Source: Paenimyroides aestuarii (GTDB lineage: Bacteria > Bacteroidota > Bacteroidia > Flavobacteriales > Flavobacteriaceae). From it: DNA of 64,000 bases. The DNA lies in contig NZ_CP102382.1 in assembly GCF_024628805.1 (NCBI RefSeq), forward strand, positions 1,364,001 through 1,428,000. Direction: 5' to 3'. Each line of letters begins with the position of its first letter. The first letter of the stretch is position 1. Under the pieces are notes generated by a model. That model did no database searches and was not told where the DNA came from. It saw only the letters and a list, made by a program, of their open reading frames with translations. Positions 54,447 to 62,776 of this stretch are shown in pieces. A program made the translations under genes and the position numbers.

Positions 54447-55001
54447 GTGTCAACAAAATACAAAGCAACAGATAGTAGCAGTGCCTATTTTATAACCATA
54501 ACAACAGTAGGTTGGGTAGATATTTTTACACGGCTAAATCAAAAAAATGTAATTATAGATGCATTAAGATATTGTCAAGAACATAAAGGTTTAGAAATCT
54601 ATGCTTATGTTTTAATGCACAGTCATTTGCATTTGCTTTGTAAAAGTGCAGGAATCTTAACATTAGCAGAAATAATGCGAGATTTTAAAAAGTACACAAG
54701 TAAAAGAATAATAGAAACCATAATAAATGAGCCCGAAAGCAGAAGAGAATGGATGTTAAAATATTTTACCGAAGCTTGCGCACATTTAAAACGACCACAG
54801 CAATACAAAGTTTGGCAAGATGGCTACCATGCAGAATCTGTTTATTCTAATTCATTTATAAAAGAGAAGATAAATTACATTCATCAAAATCCGGTAAAAG
54901 AGAAAGTGGTTGTAAATGCAGAAGATTATTATTTCAGTTCGGCACGTAATTATGCAGATTTAGATAATGATCTGGAAGTTGAGGTAGTGTTTATCGGGTA
55001 G
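54447..55001 (+). CDS. REP-associated tyrosine transposase (RayT, Y1/IS200-like)
   Basis: A single-strand DNA transposase of 184 residues from a GTG start at 54447. The Y1 landmarks are the HUH pair in MHSHLHLL (His60, His62), a candidate nucleophile Tyr83 in RDFKKYTSKR, and the RayT C-terminal pattern VWQDGYHAESVYS, INYIHQNPVKEKVV and EDYYFSSARNYA. It is flanked by inverted REPs (54395 and 55007), the REPtron arrangement in which RayT mobilises REPs but is usually not itself mobile. All motifs look intact, so it may be active. Confidence 0.88.
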   Translation: MSTKYKATDSSSAYFITITTVGWVDIFTRLNQKNVIIDALRYCQEHKGLEIYAYVLMHSHLHLLCKSAGILTLAEIMRDFKKYTSKRIIETIINEPESRREWMLKYFTEACAHLKRPQQYKVWQDGYHAESVYSNSFIKEKINYIHQNPVKEKVVVNAEDYYFSSARNYADLDNDLEVEVVFIG

Positions 55002-55006
55002 ATATA

Positions 55007-55035
55007 GGCACGGATTGCAAATCCGCGCTATCGGG
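55007..55035 (+). repeat. REP element 3
   Basis: GGCACGGATTGCAAATCCGC with GCTATCGGG, 5 nt after the RayT stop. With REP2 it forms the inverted pair around the transposase gene. Confidence 0.85.
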
Positions 55036-55169
55036 TTAAGAACCTTGAGTTGGACGATAACTTAGCAAAGAAATTACTACCTGGAGTAAGAAATCCAAAT
55101 GCTATTAAACTGAAGCAGGAAATATTATCTCAGTTTGATGAGATATTTGAGTTAGTACCTAATCTTTAA
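55035..55169 (+). pseudogene. C-terminal scrap of a lost protein (possible toxin tail)
   Basis: A 44-codon frame emerges directly from REP3 and reads VKNLELDDNLAKKLLPGVRN, then PNAIKLKQEILSQFDEIFEL. It ends 8 nt before the 55178 gene. The charged helical tail reads as genuine protein without a start. REP3 sits exactly at its 5' edge, so REPtron insertion or a linked deletion probably removed the rest of the gene. The family is unknown; toxin identity is inferred from position. Confidence 0.5.
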
Positions 55170-55177
55170 AAAATAGT

Positions 55178-56155
55178 ATGATACTGAAACATAAAATAGA
55201 AAATGTAAAGAAGATTCTATTGGTGAATAAAAGAATATTTACACAATCTTCACACAAAAATGATGAAATAGAAGGAATACATGTATCTGATGACTATTAT
55301 CTGTTTAATGATTTACAAACAGTTTACAGATATCGTCAAAGTATATTGGAAGTATTTAGAGATAATTATGATGATTTTGTTGAGATAAATACAGATTCAA
55401 ATGATTTACGTCAAAACTTAAGTAATGAAAATAAAATATTATTATTCTATTTATCAAGTGACGATATTGCAATTTATGATTTGAATAGTAGAAAAACAAT
55501 TGAAACAATTTCTTTTGATAAAGACATAAGTGTATATGTTAAAAACGGTGTTATTGTAACGGAAGGAAAATCATATACTATCAAGAATATAATATCCTAT
55601 TGGTCTCTAAAAAATATTAGTGAATCTCTTTGGAAACACACCTTACCCGAAGGCTTCAAAATCGTTGGTTCTGTACAAGTAATTGACAATGTGTTGTTTT
55701 TTATAGCTTATAAAGACAATCATTATCAATTGGTAACAGGTTTGGATATTGAAACAGGAACTATTTTGTATCAAAACCAATATGAGGTAACTAATGAAAA
55801 TAATTTTGTTGTAGCAAAAAATCTTAATGAAGAAGATAAATTAATGTACGGATACGGACATGTTTATCAGGTATTAAACCCTAAAACAGGAGAGATAATT
55901 CTCCAAAAAGAGTTTAAAGAAAACAAAGAATATGATTTACTTCCAAGTATCAACTCTATTTATGACAACAAGCTTTGGTTTGTATCACGAAGAGGTAAAG
56001 AGGCAAAGTTTGGGGCAATCGATTTAGAAACATCAGAGATCGATTTTGTTCAAAGTTTTCCTTTAGAAAATGACGGACAATTTGATAAACCTGTTTTTCA
56101 TCAAGGTAAAATATACCTGCATGATTCTAATAATGTTTTGTATGTTTTAGAGTAG
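55178..56155 (+). CDS. Beta-propeller-like cytoplasmic protein, possible immunity protein
   Basis: It has 325 residues without a signal peptide or membrane helix. Repeated strands with IAIYDLNSRKTIETISF, VTGLDIETGTILYQNQY, YQVLNPKTGEIILQKEF and GAIDLETSEIDFVQSF have the Asp-(I/L)-x-(T/S)-G/E blade pattern of PQQ/WD-like propellers, about five or six blades. It starts 8 nt after a protein-tail fragment. Proteins of this kind act as immunity partners in some polymorphic toxin loci, but this is inferred from position. No exact family is recognised. Confidence 0.55.
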   Translation: MILKHKIENVKKILLVNKRIFTQSSHKNDEIEGIHVSDDYYLFNDLQTVYRYRQSILEVFRDNYDDFVEINTDSNDLRQNLSNENKILLFYLSSDDIAIYDLNSRKTIETISFDKDISVYVKNGVIVTEGKSYTIKNIISYWSLKNISESLWKHTLPEGFKIVGSVQVIDNVLFFIAYKDNHYQLVTGLDIETGTILYQNQYEVTNENNFVVAKNLNEEDKLMYGYGHVYQVLNPKTGEIILQKEFKENKEYDLLPSINSIYDNKLWFVSRRGKEAKFGAIDLETSEIDFVQSFPLENDGQFDKPVFHQGKIYLHDSNNVLYVLE

Positions 56156-56180
56156 GATTTTTAAATCTGTTATAAAAGTA

Positions 56181-56209
56181 CCCGATCGCGCGGATTTGCA
56201 ATCCGTGCA
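56181..56209 (-). repeat. REP element 4 (inverted orientation)
   Basis: CCCGATCGCGCGGATTTGCA then ATCCGTGCA, same orientation as REP2, 25 nt after the propeller gene. Confidence 0.8.
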
Positions 56210-56226
56210 TTAAAATAACCAAATAA

Positions 56227-56370
56227 TGAAAAACAAGCTGTACATATTAATCACATTAATACTGTGTTTGCTAATGCAAACGCAACAGCTTGTTTATTCC
56301 CTACGCTGGCGCGGGCATCTTGCCCGAGCAATAAGCAATAAAACCAACAGCCTCTTTACAAACGTATAGA
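56227..56370 (+). pseudogene. Signal-peptide fragment of a lost exported protein
   Basis: A 47-codon frame begins MKNKLYILITLILCLLMQTQ and then LVYS, a good signal peptide. It runs into a palindromic repeat (LRWRGHLARA) and ends in the terminator (NSLFTNV). The mature protein is therefore missing. It may be the N-terminus of a deleted toxin-type or RHS-type protein joined to the locus end. Confidence 0.35.
56302..56330. repeat. Second palindromic repeat type (REP-like)
   Basis: CTACGCTGGCGCGGGCATCT then TGCCCGAGC, with CGGGCA-TCT-TGCCCG as hairpin. It is unlike REP1-4 and occurs once in the window. Confidence 0.5.
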
Positions 56371-56381
56371 GACTGTTTTTT
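56347..56381 (+). terminator. Terminator at the right end of the accessory island
   Basis: CAGCCTCT and AGAGACTG pair with one wobble around TTTACAAACGTAT, followed by six T. A decayed copy lies at 52624. Confidence 0.65.
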
Positions 56382-56410
56382 ATAACAAAAGGAAAATACA
56401 TAAAAGAAAT

Positions 56411-56440
56411 AAAAAAAGCCGAGCATACACTCGGCTTTTG
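56411..56440 (-). terminator. Terminator of the fabH-accB-accC unit
   Basis: AAGCCGAG and CTCGGCTT form an 8-bp stem with a T run on the minus strand, shortly after the accC stop. Confidence 0.85.
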
Positions 56441-56445
56441 TAATA

Positions 56446-57798
56446 TTAGTTTTCTACAGGTTTCTGAATTTTAAATGATTCCATAAACGCTGTGGTATAG
56501 TTTCCGGCAATATAGTCTGGATTGTCCATTAACTGGCGGTGGAAAGGAATAGTGGTTTTAATACCTTCAATCACAAACTCGTCTAACGCACGTTTCATTT
56601 TGCTAATTGCTTCTTCGCGGGTTTGCGCTGTTGTTATCAACTTCGCAATCATTGAATCGTAGTTAGGTGGAATGGTGTATCCTGAATACACATGCGTATC
56701 TAAACGAACACCGTGCCCTCCTGGAGCGTGCAATGTGGTGATTTTTCCAGGTGACGGACGAAAATCGTTGAATGGATCTTCGGCATTAATACGGCATTCA
56801 ATAGAGTGTAATTGCGGTAAATAATCTTTACCCGAAATAGGCACTCCGGCAGCCACCAAAATCTGCTCGCGGATTAAATCATAGTCAATTACCTGCTCGG
56901 TGATAGGGTGCTCTACCTGAATACGTGTGTTCATTTCCATAAAATAGAAATTACGGTCTTTATCCACTAAAAACTCAATGGTTCCCGCACCTTCATATTT
57001 AATGTATTCAGCCGCTTTTACAGCTGCTTCACCCATTTTTAAACGCAATTCATCTGTCATGAAAGGCGATGGTGTTTCTTCTGTTAATTTTTGGTGGCGA
57101 CGCTGAATGGAACAATCGCGTTCTGATAAGTGACATGCTTTTCCGTACGAATCACCCACTACTTGAATTTCGATATGGCGTGGATCAACAATTAGTTTTT
57201 CCATATACATTCCATCGTTTCCAAAAGCTGCCGCTGCTTCTTGGCGTGCACTTTCCCACGCTTTTTGAAGTTCGTCTTCTTTAAAAATTTCGCGCATACC
57301 TTTACCACCACCTCCGGCAGTAGCCTTCATCATAACTGGATAGCCAATTTCTTTGGCCACTTTCTTTGCATGTTCTAAAGACTCTAACAAACCGTCTGAT
57401 CCGGGAACCGTTGGTACACCCGCTGCTTTCATAGTTTCTTTTGCAGTGGCTTTGTCGCCCATTTTATCAATCATTTCGGGCGATGCACCGATGAATTTGA
57501 TACCGTGTTTTTGGCATAAATCCGAAAATTTTGCATTTTCAGACAAGAAACCATAACCCGGGTGAATAGCATCTGCATTGGTAATTTCGGCAGCTGCAAT
57601 AATGTTCGACATTTTTAAGTATGATTGCGCACTTGGGGCAGGTCCAATACATACTGCTTCGTCTGCAAAACGCACGTGTAAACTGTCTGCATCGGCAGTG
57701 GAATAAACCGCAACGGTTTTAATACCCATTTCTTTGCAAGTTCTAATCACACGCAAAGCGATTTCGCCGCGGTTTGCAATTAATATTTTTTTAAACAT
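56446..57798 (-). CDS. accC: Acetyl-CoA carboxylase, biotin carboxylase subunit
   Basis: ATP-dependent carboxylation of biotin on AccB, the first half of malonyl-CoA synthesis. It has 450 residues. The N-terminal domain starts [18 protein letters not shown]; the ATP-grasp Gly loop is [11 protein letters not shown] (159-168); active-site parts are [15 protein letters not shown] and CRINAEDP. It is the last gene of the unit, 47 nt after accB. Confidence 0.97.
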   Translation of the reverse strand: MFKKILIANRGEIALRVIRTCKEMGIKTVAVYSTADADSLHVRFADEAVCIGPAPSAQSYLKMSNIIAAAEITNADAIHPGYGFLSENAKFSDLCQKHGIKFIGASPEMIDKMGDKATAKETMKAAGVPTVPGSDGLLESLEHAKKVAKEIGYPVMMKATAGGGGKGMREIFKEDELQKAWESARQEAAAAFGNDGMYMEKLIVDPRHIEIQVVGDSYGKACHLSERDCSIQRRHQKLTEETPSPFMTDELRLKMGEAAVKAAEYIKYEGAGTIEFLVDKDRNFYFMEMNTRIQVEHPITEQVIDYDLIREQILVAAGVPISGKDYLPQLHSIECRINAEDPFNDFRPSPGKITTLHAPGGHGVRLDTHVYSGYTIPPNYDSMIAKLITTAQTREEAISKMKRALDEFVIEGIKTTIPFHRQLMDNPDYIAGNYTTAFMESFKIQKPVEN

Positions 57799-57845
57799 TT
57801 GTTTTTAGTTTTAATGAAACAATGTGTTTTTTGAAACCTTGTTTA

Positions 57846-58337
57846 TTAAGCTGGATCAACTAAAAATAATGGTTGGTCAAACTCTACTGGAGAAGAGTCG
57901 TCAACTAAAACTTTTACGATTTTTCCTGATACTTCTGATTCAATTTCATTAAAAAGCTTCATAGCTTCAATTACACACAATACGTCACCTGCTTTGATGG
58001 AAGCTCCCACTTCTACAAACGCAGGTTTGTCTGGCGATGGTTTGCGGTAGAATGTTCCAATAATTGGTGATTTTACAGTGATGTATTTAGAATCATCTGT
58101 TGCTTCTGCAGCAGGCGCGGCAGGTGCTTCAGCAGGCGTTGGTGTTGCTACGGGTGCAGCAGCTTGCATTTGCGGCATAGAAACCGGAATGTGCTGTACA
58201 TAGTTTCCGTTGTCTGCTGTATCGTTTTCAGTAGTTGTTTTAATGGTGATTTTAAAATCGTCCATTTCTAATTTTACTTCAGTAGCTCCTGATTTTGCTA
58301 CAAATTTGATTAGATTTTGAATTTCCTTGATATCCAT
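57846..58337 (-). CDS. accB: Biotin carboxyl carrier protein of acetyl-CoA carboxylase
   Basis: Carries the biotin between AccC and the transferase. Its 163 residues comprise a helical N-terminus, an Ala/Pro linker (about 55-80) and a C-terminal biotinyl domain with the thumb segment. The biotinylated residue is Lys127 in VIEAMKLFNEIE; the motif reads AMKL instead of the more frequent AMKM, which is common in this group. It lies between fabH (28 nt) and accC. Confidence 0.96.
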   Translation of the reverse strand: MDIKEIQNLIKFVAKSGATEVKLEMDDFKITIKTTTENDTADNGNYVQHIPVSMPQMQAAAPVATPTPAEAPAAPAAEATDDSKYITVKSPIIGTFYRKPSPDKPAFVEVGASIKAGDVLCVIEAMKLFNEIESEVSGKIVKVLVDDSSPVEFDQPLFLVDPA

Positions 58338-58365
58338 ATAATTCTAAATTTGTTGTTCTTTATGT

Positions 58366-59367
58366 TTAATTATTATTTGTGTAAGCCCATTTAAGGTAAA
58401 TAGCACCCCAAGTGAATCCGCCGCCAAATGACGCCAATATTAAGTTGTCGCCTTCTTTTAGTTCGTTTTCAAAATCGGCTAATAATAGGGGTAAAGTTGC
58501 CGATGTGGTGTTGCCGTATTTGTGAATGTTCACCAATACTTTATCTTCATTTAAACCCATTCTATGTGCGGTAGCATCAATAATGCGTTTGTTTGCTTGG
58601 TGCGGTACTAACCAGTTAATGTCGTCGTGGGTTAGGTTGTTGCGTTGCATGATTTGCTCGCTCACATCTGCCATGCCAGAAACGGCATATTTAAAAACGG
58701 TTTTTCCGTCTTGGTGCACAAAGTGTTGTTTGTTTTTTACGGTTTCTTCCGATGGCGGTAATAAAGAACCTCCGGCTTCAATCTTTAAAAATTCACGACC
58801 AATACCGTCGCTTCTTAATATCTCATCTTGTAAACCAAGACCTTCTGTGTTGGGTTCTAATAAAACTGCACCGGCTCCATCGCCAAAAATAATGCAAGTG
58901 GCACGGTCGGTATAATCAATAATAGACGACATTTTATCGGCACCTATTAATAACACTTTTTTATACCTGCCCGATTCCACATAGGCTGTTGCTGTTGATA
59001 AACCATAAAGAAAGCTAGAGCAGGCTGCTTGCAAATCGTATGAAAAGGCATTCACTGCGCCAATTTGTGTAGCCACATACACACCGGTTGATGCTACGGG
59101 CATATCGGGTGTGGTGGTTGCCATTACAATTAAATCGATTTCTTTAGGATCCAATCCGGTTTTTGCAATTAAGTTTTCTGCTGCTTTAATTGCCATAAAG
59201 GAGGTGCCTTTATCTTTATCTTTTAAGATTCGGCGTTCTTTGATACCTGTACGCGATGTGATCCATTCGTCGTTTGTATCAACCATTGTTTCTAATACTT
59301 CATTAGACAACACGTATTCTGGTACATATTTACCAACCGCTGTTATGGCTGCTGTAATCTTTGTCAT
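58366..59367 (-). CDS. fabH: 3-oxoacyl-[ACP] synthase III
   Basis: Condenses acetyl-CoA with malonyl-ACP to start fatty-acid chains. It has 333 residues. The catalytic triad is Cys116 (LQAACSSFLYGL), His256 (VPHQANKRI) and Asn286 (HKYGNTTSAT). Related enzymes set straight- or branched-chain primers; the preference cannot be told. It heads the fabH-accB-accC unit. A terminator for the upstream rpmF unit lies in the 171-nt gap, so fabH probably has its own promoter or is partly read through. Confidence 0.96.
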   Translation of the reverse strand: MTKITAAITAVGKYVPEYVLSNEVLETMVDTNDEWITSRTGIKERRILKDKDKGTSFMAIKAAENLIAKTGLDPKEIDLIVMATTTPDMPVASTGVYVATQIGAVNAFSYDLQAACSSFLYGLSTATAYVESGRYKKVLLIGADKMSSIIDYTDRATCIIFGDGAGAVLLEPNTEGLGLQDEILRSDGIGREFLKIEAGGSLLPPSEETVKNKQHFVHQDGKTVFKYAVSGMADVSEQIMQRNNLTHDDINWLVPHQANKRIIDATAHRMGLNEDKVLVNIHKYGNTTSATLPLLLADFENELKEGDNLILASFGGGFTWGAIYLKWAYTNNN

Positions 59368-59489
59368 AAGGGACTAACTTAATGTTCAAAAAAGTTGAAA
59401 AAGTGGTGAAAATTACAAAAAAAATAGCAAATAGCATCATTTTTAATCAAAAAAAGCTTTTTTGGGTGTAATTTGCATTGGTTTTAAAC

Positions 59490-59520
59490 TAAAAAGCTCT
59501 CGCATTGCGAGAGCTTTTTT
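59490..59520 (-). terminator. Terminator of the pdxA-yceD-rpmF unit
   Basis: AGCTCTCGC-ATT-GCGAGAGCT, a 9-bp stem with T5 on the minus strand and T7 on the plus strand. Confidence 0.8.
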
Positions 59521-59538
59521 TGCTATTTTTAATATAAA

Positions 59539-59733
59539 TTAAGCTACAGCTTCGGTTTTATCTACTAAAACTTGTCCTCTGTAGTATAATTTTCCTTCAT
59601 GCCAGTATGCTCTGTGCATTAAGTGTGCTTCACCAGTTACTGCGCAAGTTCCAATTGTTGGAGCCACCGCTTTGTAATGTGTTCTTCTTTTATCTCTTCT
59701 TGTTTTCGAGGTTTTTCTTTTAGGATGTGCCAT
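59539..59733 (-). CDS. rpmF: Ribosomal protein bL32
   Basis: A small basic protein of the large ribosomal subunit with 64 residues: [20 protein letters not shown], then [16 protein letters not shown]. The paired zinc-ribbon cysteines of some L32 proteins are missing (only one Cys), so this is the zinc-free form. It lies 9 nt after the YceD-like gene, the classic yceD-rpmF pairing. Confidence 0.97.
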   Translation of the reverse strand: MAHPKRKTSKTRRDKRRTHYKAVAPTIGTCAVTGEAHLMHRAYWHEGKLYYRGQVLVDKTEAVA

Positions 59734-59742
59734 CTTACAATA

Positions 59743-60342
59743 TTATTTATCCGTTAATAGTTTTTTTAATTTATCCCAGCGCGGGTCTGTTTCTTTATTA
59801 TTGTCCGAATTTTCATCGGGTTCGCTCTCGTTTGTTTCGTCTTCTGAAAAATCGTCTTCGTTTATCATTTCTAAATCATCACTATCTAAAAAATCTAAAT
59901 CGTCGCCTAATTCTTCTTCGTCGTTTGTTGCAATATCGGGATGTACTCTTTTGTACGGAACCGATAGTACAATCATTTCGTAAATATACTGTGCAACATT
60001 TACCTGAAATTCTCCGTGGGGCAAAATTAATAAATCTTCATTTTCATCATTAAATGTGTCGCCAAATTTCACTAAAATTTTTAAATTTCCTTCAATAGGT
60101 AAATCAAAATCTTCGTTTGTAACGTCGCAAGGTACATTTACTGTGCCTTTGTGTGAAAAATCGAGCTCTAACATGGTTTGCTTTTTTAGCAAATCTACAG
60201 TTACCTGTAGGTTAGTGCTGTTAAATTCACTGTAATTGAATAGATTGAAAAAATCATTTTCAATAGTGTATTCAAATCGATGTGTTCCTTGTTTTAATCC
60301 AGAAAACTGAATTAAAAAATCTTTTTCATTTATCATAGCCAT
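59743..60342 (-). CDS. YceD/DUF177 family protein
   Basis: It has 199 residues. The DUF177 core contains CDVTNEDFDLPIEGNLKILV and the later DLLILPHGEFQVNVAQYIYE, VLSVPYKRVHP. YceD-like proteins act in 23S rRNA and large-subunit assembly, which fits its coupling to rpmF. The C-terminal third is very acidic (repeated Asp/Glu/Asn around 145-185) and ends DPRWDKLKKLL, the usual DUF177 ending. Confidence 0.9.
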   Translation of the reverse strand: MAMINEKDFLIQFSGLKQGTHRFEYTIENDFFNLFNYSEFNSTNLQVTVDLLKKQTMLELDFSHKGTVNVPCDVTNEDFDLPIEGNLKILVKFGDTFNDENEDLLILPHGEFQVNVAQYIYEMIVLSVPYKRVHPDIATNDEEELGDDLDFLDSDDLEMINEDDFSEDETNESEPDENSDNNKETDPRWDKLKKLLTDK

Positions 60343-60407
60343 CTATTTGAGCGTGCAAAGATATAAAAATAATTTAATTACAAACAGTTATCACTATTTT
60401 TTTGTTG

Positions 60408-61451
60408 TTAAATAGTTGAAACTTTTAAAGGGTTTGCTGTGCTTTGCAAATACTCGTTTTTGTTTTTGTAAATATCTAAAGCGGTGTACACTGCATTTTT
60501 AAACGATGTGCAATCGGCAGTTCCTTTGCCCGCTATGTCATACGCTGTGCCGTGATCAGGCGATGTGCGAATTTTGTTTAAACCTGCCGTATAGTTTACT
60601 CCTGTTCCAAAGGTAAGGGTTTTAAAAGGAATTAATCCTTGATCGTGGTAACATGCCACTACGGCATCAAAATTTTTGTGTTGTTCCGATCCAAAAAAGG
60701 CATCGGCAGAATAGGGACCATACACAATAATATTTTCATCAAACAATTCTTTCACGGTTTGTATAATGAAATTTTGCTCTTCCATACCAATGATGCCGTT
60801 GTCACCACTGTGCGGGTTTAGCCCAAGCAAAGCAATACGTGGTTTAATCACGTTAAAATCTTGTATCAATGATTGGTTAATGGTGCGTACTTTTTGCTTG
60901 ATTAAATCGGAGGTGATGTGCTGCGACACGTTTTGCAAAGGAACATGATCGGTTACTAACCCCACTTTAATGGCATCGCTCACCATGAACATTAATGCAT
61001 TGCCTTCTAATTCTTGATTTAAATAATCGGTGTGCCCCGGAAATTTAAAATCGTTCGATTGAATGTTGTATTTATTGATTGGTGCTGTTACCAAAGCATC
61101 GATTTCATCGTTTTTTAAGGCATCGGTTGCTGCGATAAACGATTTTATGGCATATTGACCCACCGTATCGTCTAAAGTTCCAAAATCTAAATTCACCCCT
61201 TCTTTCCAAACATTCAATACATTAAATTTTCCTTTTTGGATTTGATCTAATGCGTCAATTCCATGAATATTTGTGGTGCAGTTTACTACCTTTTTTATGA
61301 AAGATAACAGTTTGGCATTTCCAAAAACAACCGGCGTACAAAATTCCATCATGCGCTGGTCTTCAAAAGTTTTTAAGATTACTTCAGGACCAACGCCGTT
61401 CATATCGCCAATAGAAATACCTAATATAATATTTTCGTCTTTTTTAAACAT
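60408..61451 (-). CDS. pdxA: 4-hydroxythreonine-4-phosphate dehydrogenase
   Basis: An NAD-dependent dehydrogenase of pyridoxal phosphate synthesis (DXP-dependent route). It has 347 residues. Metal-binding His residues lie in PGHTDYLNQE, VSQHITSDL and ACYHDQGLIPFK; the start GISIGDMNGVGPEVILK and the TSPDHGTAYDIAGKG segment are typical. It heads the pdxA-yceD-rpmF unit with 65 nt to yceD, from a promoter that overlaps the divergent riboflavin synthase promoter. Confidence 0.96.
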   Translation of the reverse strand: MFKKDENIILGISIGDMNGVGPEVILKTFEDQRMMEFCTPVVFGNAKLLSFIKKVVNCTTNIHGIDALDQIQKGKFNVLNVWKEGVNLDFGTLDDTVGQYAIKSFIAATDALKNDEIDALVTAPINKYNIQSNDFKFPGHTDYLNQELEGNALMFMVSDAIKVGLVTDHVPLQNVSQHITSDLIKQKVRTINQSLIQDFNVIKPRIALLGLNPHSGDNGIIGMEEQNFIIQTVKELFDENIIVYGPYSADAFFGSEQHKNFDAVVACYHDQGLIPFKTLTFGTGVNYTAGLNKIRTSPDHGTAYDIAGKGTADCTSFKNAVYTALDIYKNKNEYLQSTANPLKVSTI

Positions 61452-61470
61452 GCGTTGTGCTAATTATTGC

Positions 61471-61478
61471 TAATTTTG
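61471..61478 (+). promoter_or_regulatory. -7 box for riboflavin synthase
   Basis: TAATTTTG fits TAnnTTTG, 28 nt before the ribE start. Confidence 0.5.
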
Positions 61479-61481
61479 TTA

Positions 61482-61489
61482 CAAATTTA
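61482..61489 (-). promoter_or_regulatory. -7 box for pdxA
   Basis: The minus-strand TAAATTTG is 30 nt before the pdxA start. It lies 3 bp from the -7 box of the divergent gene, so the two promoters overlap and may compete. Confidence 0.55.
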
Positions 61490-61506
61490 GTAAAATTATT
61501 CTACTT

Positions 61507-62100
61507 ATGTTTACTGGTATTATTGAAACTCTTGGAGTTATCAAAAAAATAACGCACGACCAAACCAATCTACACCTTTATATAGAAAGTGTTTTTACCT
61601 CACAATTGCGAATTGATCAAAGTGTGGCACACAATGGTGTGTGTTTAACGGTGGTTGAAATTGCTGGGGATGTGTATAAAGTTACTGCTATTAAAGAAAC
61701 TGTTGATGTTACCACGATTGGCTTGTGGAAAGAAGGCGATTTGGTGAATTTGGAACGCGGAATGCCTATGAATGCACGCTTAGATGGTCATATTGTACAA
61801 GGACATGTTGATGGCACCGCAGTGCTTACAAAAATAGAAGAAGTGGGTGGAAGTACCTATTTTAGTTTTGAATACAACGAACAATTAAAACATGTAACAA
61901 TTGATAAAGGATCCATTACGATTGATGGAACCAGTTTAACGGTTGTGAATTCGGGGATTAATACGTTTAGCGTAGCCATCATTCCTTATACATTGGAACA
62001 CACACTTTTTAAAACCTATAAAGTAGGAACCAAAGTAAATCTGGAATTTGATGTGATTGGAAAATATGTAACCAAGCTGATGCAGGTTGGTTTAAAGTAA
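61507..62100 (+). CDS. ribE: Riboflavin synthase alpha chain
   Basis: Converts two 6,7-dimethyl-8-ribityllumazine molecules into riboflavin and a pyrimidinedione. Its 197 residues form two similar lumazine-binding beta barrels: the first starts MFTGIIETLGVI with SVAHNGVCLTVVEI, the second contains GHIVQGHVDGTAV and GSITIDGTSLTVVN. The length is standard. No FMN-riboswitch-like leader is visible; the leader is only ~20 nt. Confidence 0.96.
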   Translation: MFTGIIETLGVIKKITHDQTNLHLYIESVFTSQLRIDQSVAHNGVCLTVVEIAGDVYKVTAIKETVDVTTIGLWKEGDLVNLERGMPMNARLDGHIVQGHVDGTAVLTKIEEVGGSTYFSFEYNEQLKHVTIDKGSITIDGTSLTVVNSGINTFSVAIIPYTLEHTLFKTYKVGTKVNLEFDVIGKYVTKLMQVGLK

Positions 62101-62130
62101 AAAAAAATCAGGTTTTTAGCCTGATTTTTT
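62098..62130. terminator. Bidirectional terminator between ribE and carbonic anhydrase
   Basis: AAATCAGG and CCTGATTT form the stem, with an A run on the left and a T run on the right, between convergent genes. Confidence 0.8.
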
Positions 62131-62131
62131 C

Positions 62132-62776
62132 TTATTTATACGAAAACACTTCGCTTAAAGCATCGTTGCTTGTATAGGTGCAGTTTTGATCGATTAATTC
62201 GCCCGAACCAATATTAATCACCATACCATGCACTGCCAATGGTTGCCCATTTTTCCAAGCATTTTGAACAATCGATGTTCGGCACAAATTGGTAACTTGT
62301 TCCTGCACGTTGAGTTCTACCAAACGATCGGTTTTTTGTTGCAAATCCGTGATGCTGTCTATTTCTGTTGCATTTAAACGATACACATCTTTAATATGTT
62401 GCAGCCAATTGTCAATAATTCCGAATTGTGAACTGCTCAATGATGCAGCTACTCCACCACAACCATAGTGTCCGGCAACAATAATATGTTTTACTTTTAA
62501 AACGTTTACCGCATAATCTAATACCGAAAGCATGTTCATGTCTGAGTGCACACACACATTGGCAATGTTTCTGTGTACAAAAACTTCTCCGGGTTTAGTA
62601 CCTGTAATTTCGTTGGCAGGTACGCGGCTGTCTGCACAACCAATCCATAATATTTCCGGGTTTTGTCCTTTTGCTAATTGCTGAAAACGCCCTGATGTAT
62701 CGTTTTTTACAAAATCTACCCACTCTTTATTACCTTGGATGATTTTGCTAAAACTTGTATTTAAATCGTTACACAT
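62132..62776 (-). CDS. Beta-class carbonic anhydrase
   Basis: Zinc enzyme for the interconversion of CO2 and bicarbonate, cytoplasmic. It has 214 residues. Zinc ligands are Cys47, His103 and Cys106 (IGCADSRVP, AGHYGCGG), with the Asp49-Arg51 dyad. VFVHRNIANV and WIGCADSRVPANEITG are standard for the Can-like plant-type group. It supplies bicarbonate for carboxylases, including acetyl-CoA carboxylase encoded nearby. A LysR gene lies upstream on the same strand. Confidence 0.95.
   Translation of the reverse strand: MCNDLNTSFSKIIQGNKEWVDFVKNDTSGRFQQLAKGQNPEILWIGCADSRVPANEITGTKPGEVFVHRNIANVCVHSDMNMLSVLDYAVNVLKVKHIIVAGHYGCGGVAASLSSSQFGIIDNWLQHIKDVYRLNATEIDSITDLQQKTDRLVELNVQEQVTNLCRTSIVQNAWKNGQPLAVHGMVINIGSGELIDQNCTYTSNDALSEVFSYK

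Noticed and set aside
61490..61506. FMN riboswitch before riboflavin synthase
   Set aside because: The leader is too short (~20 nt) and shows no RFN-like conserved segments.
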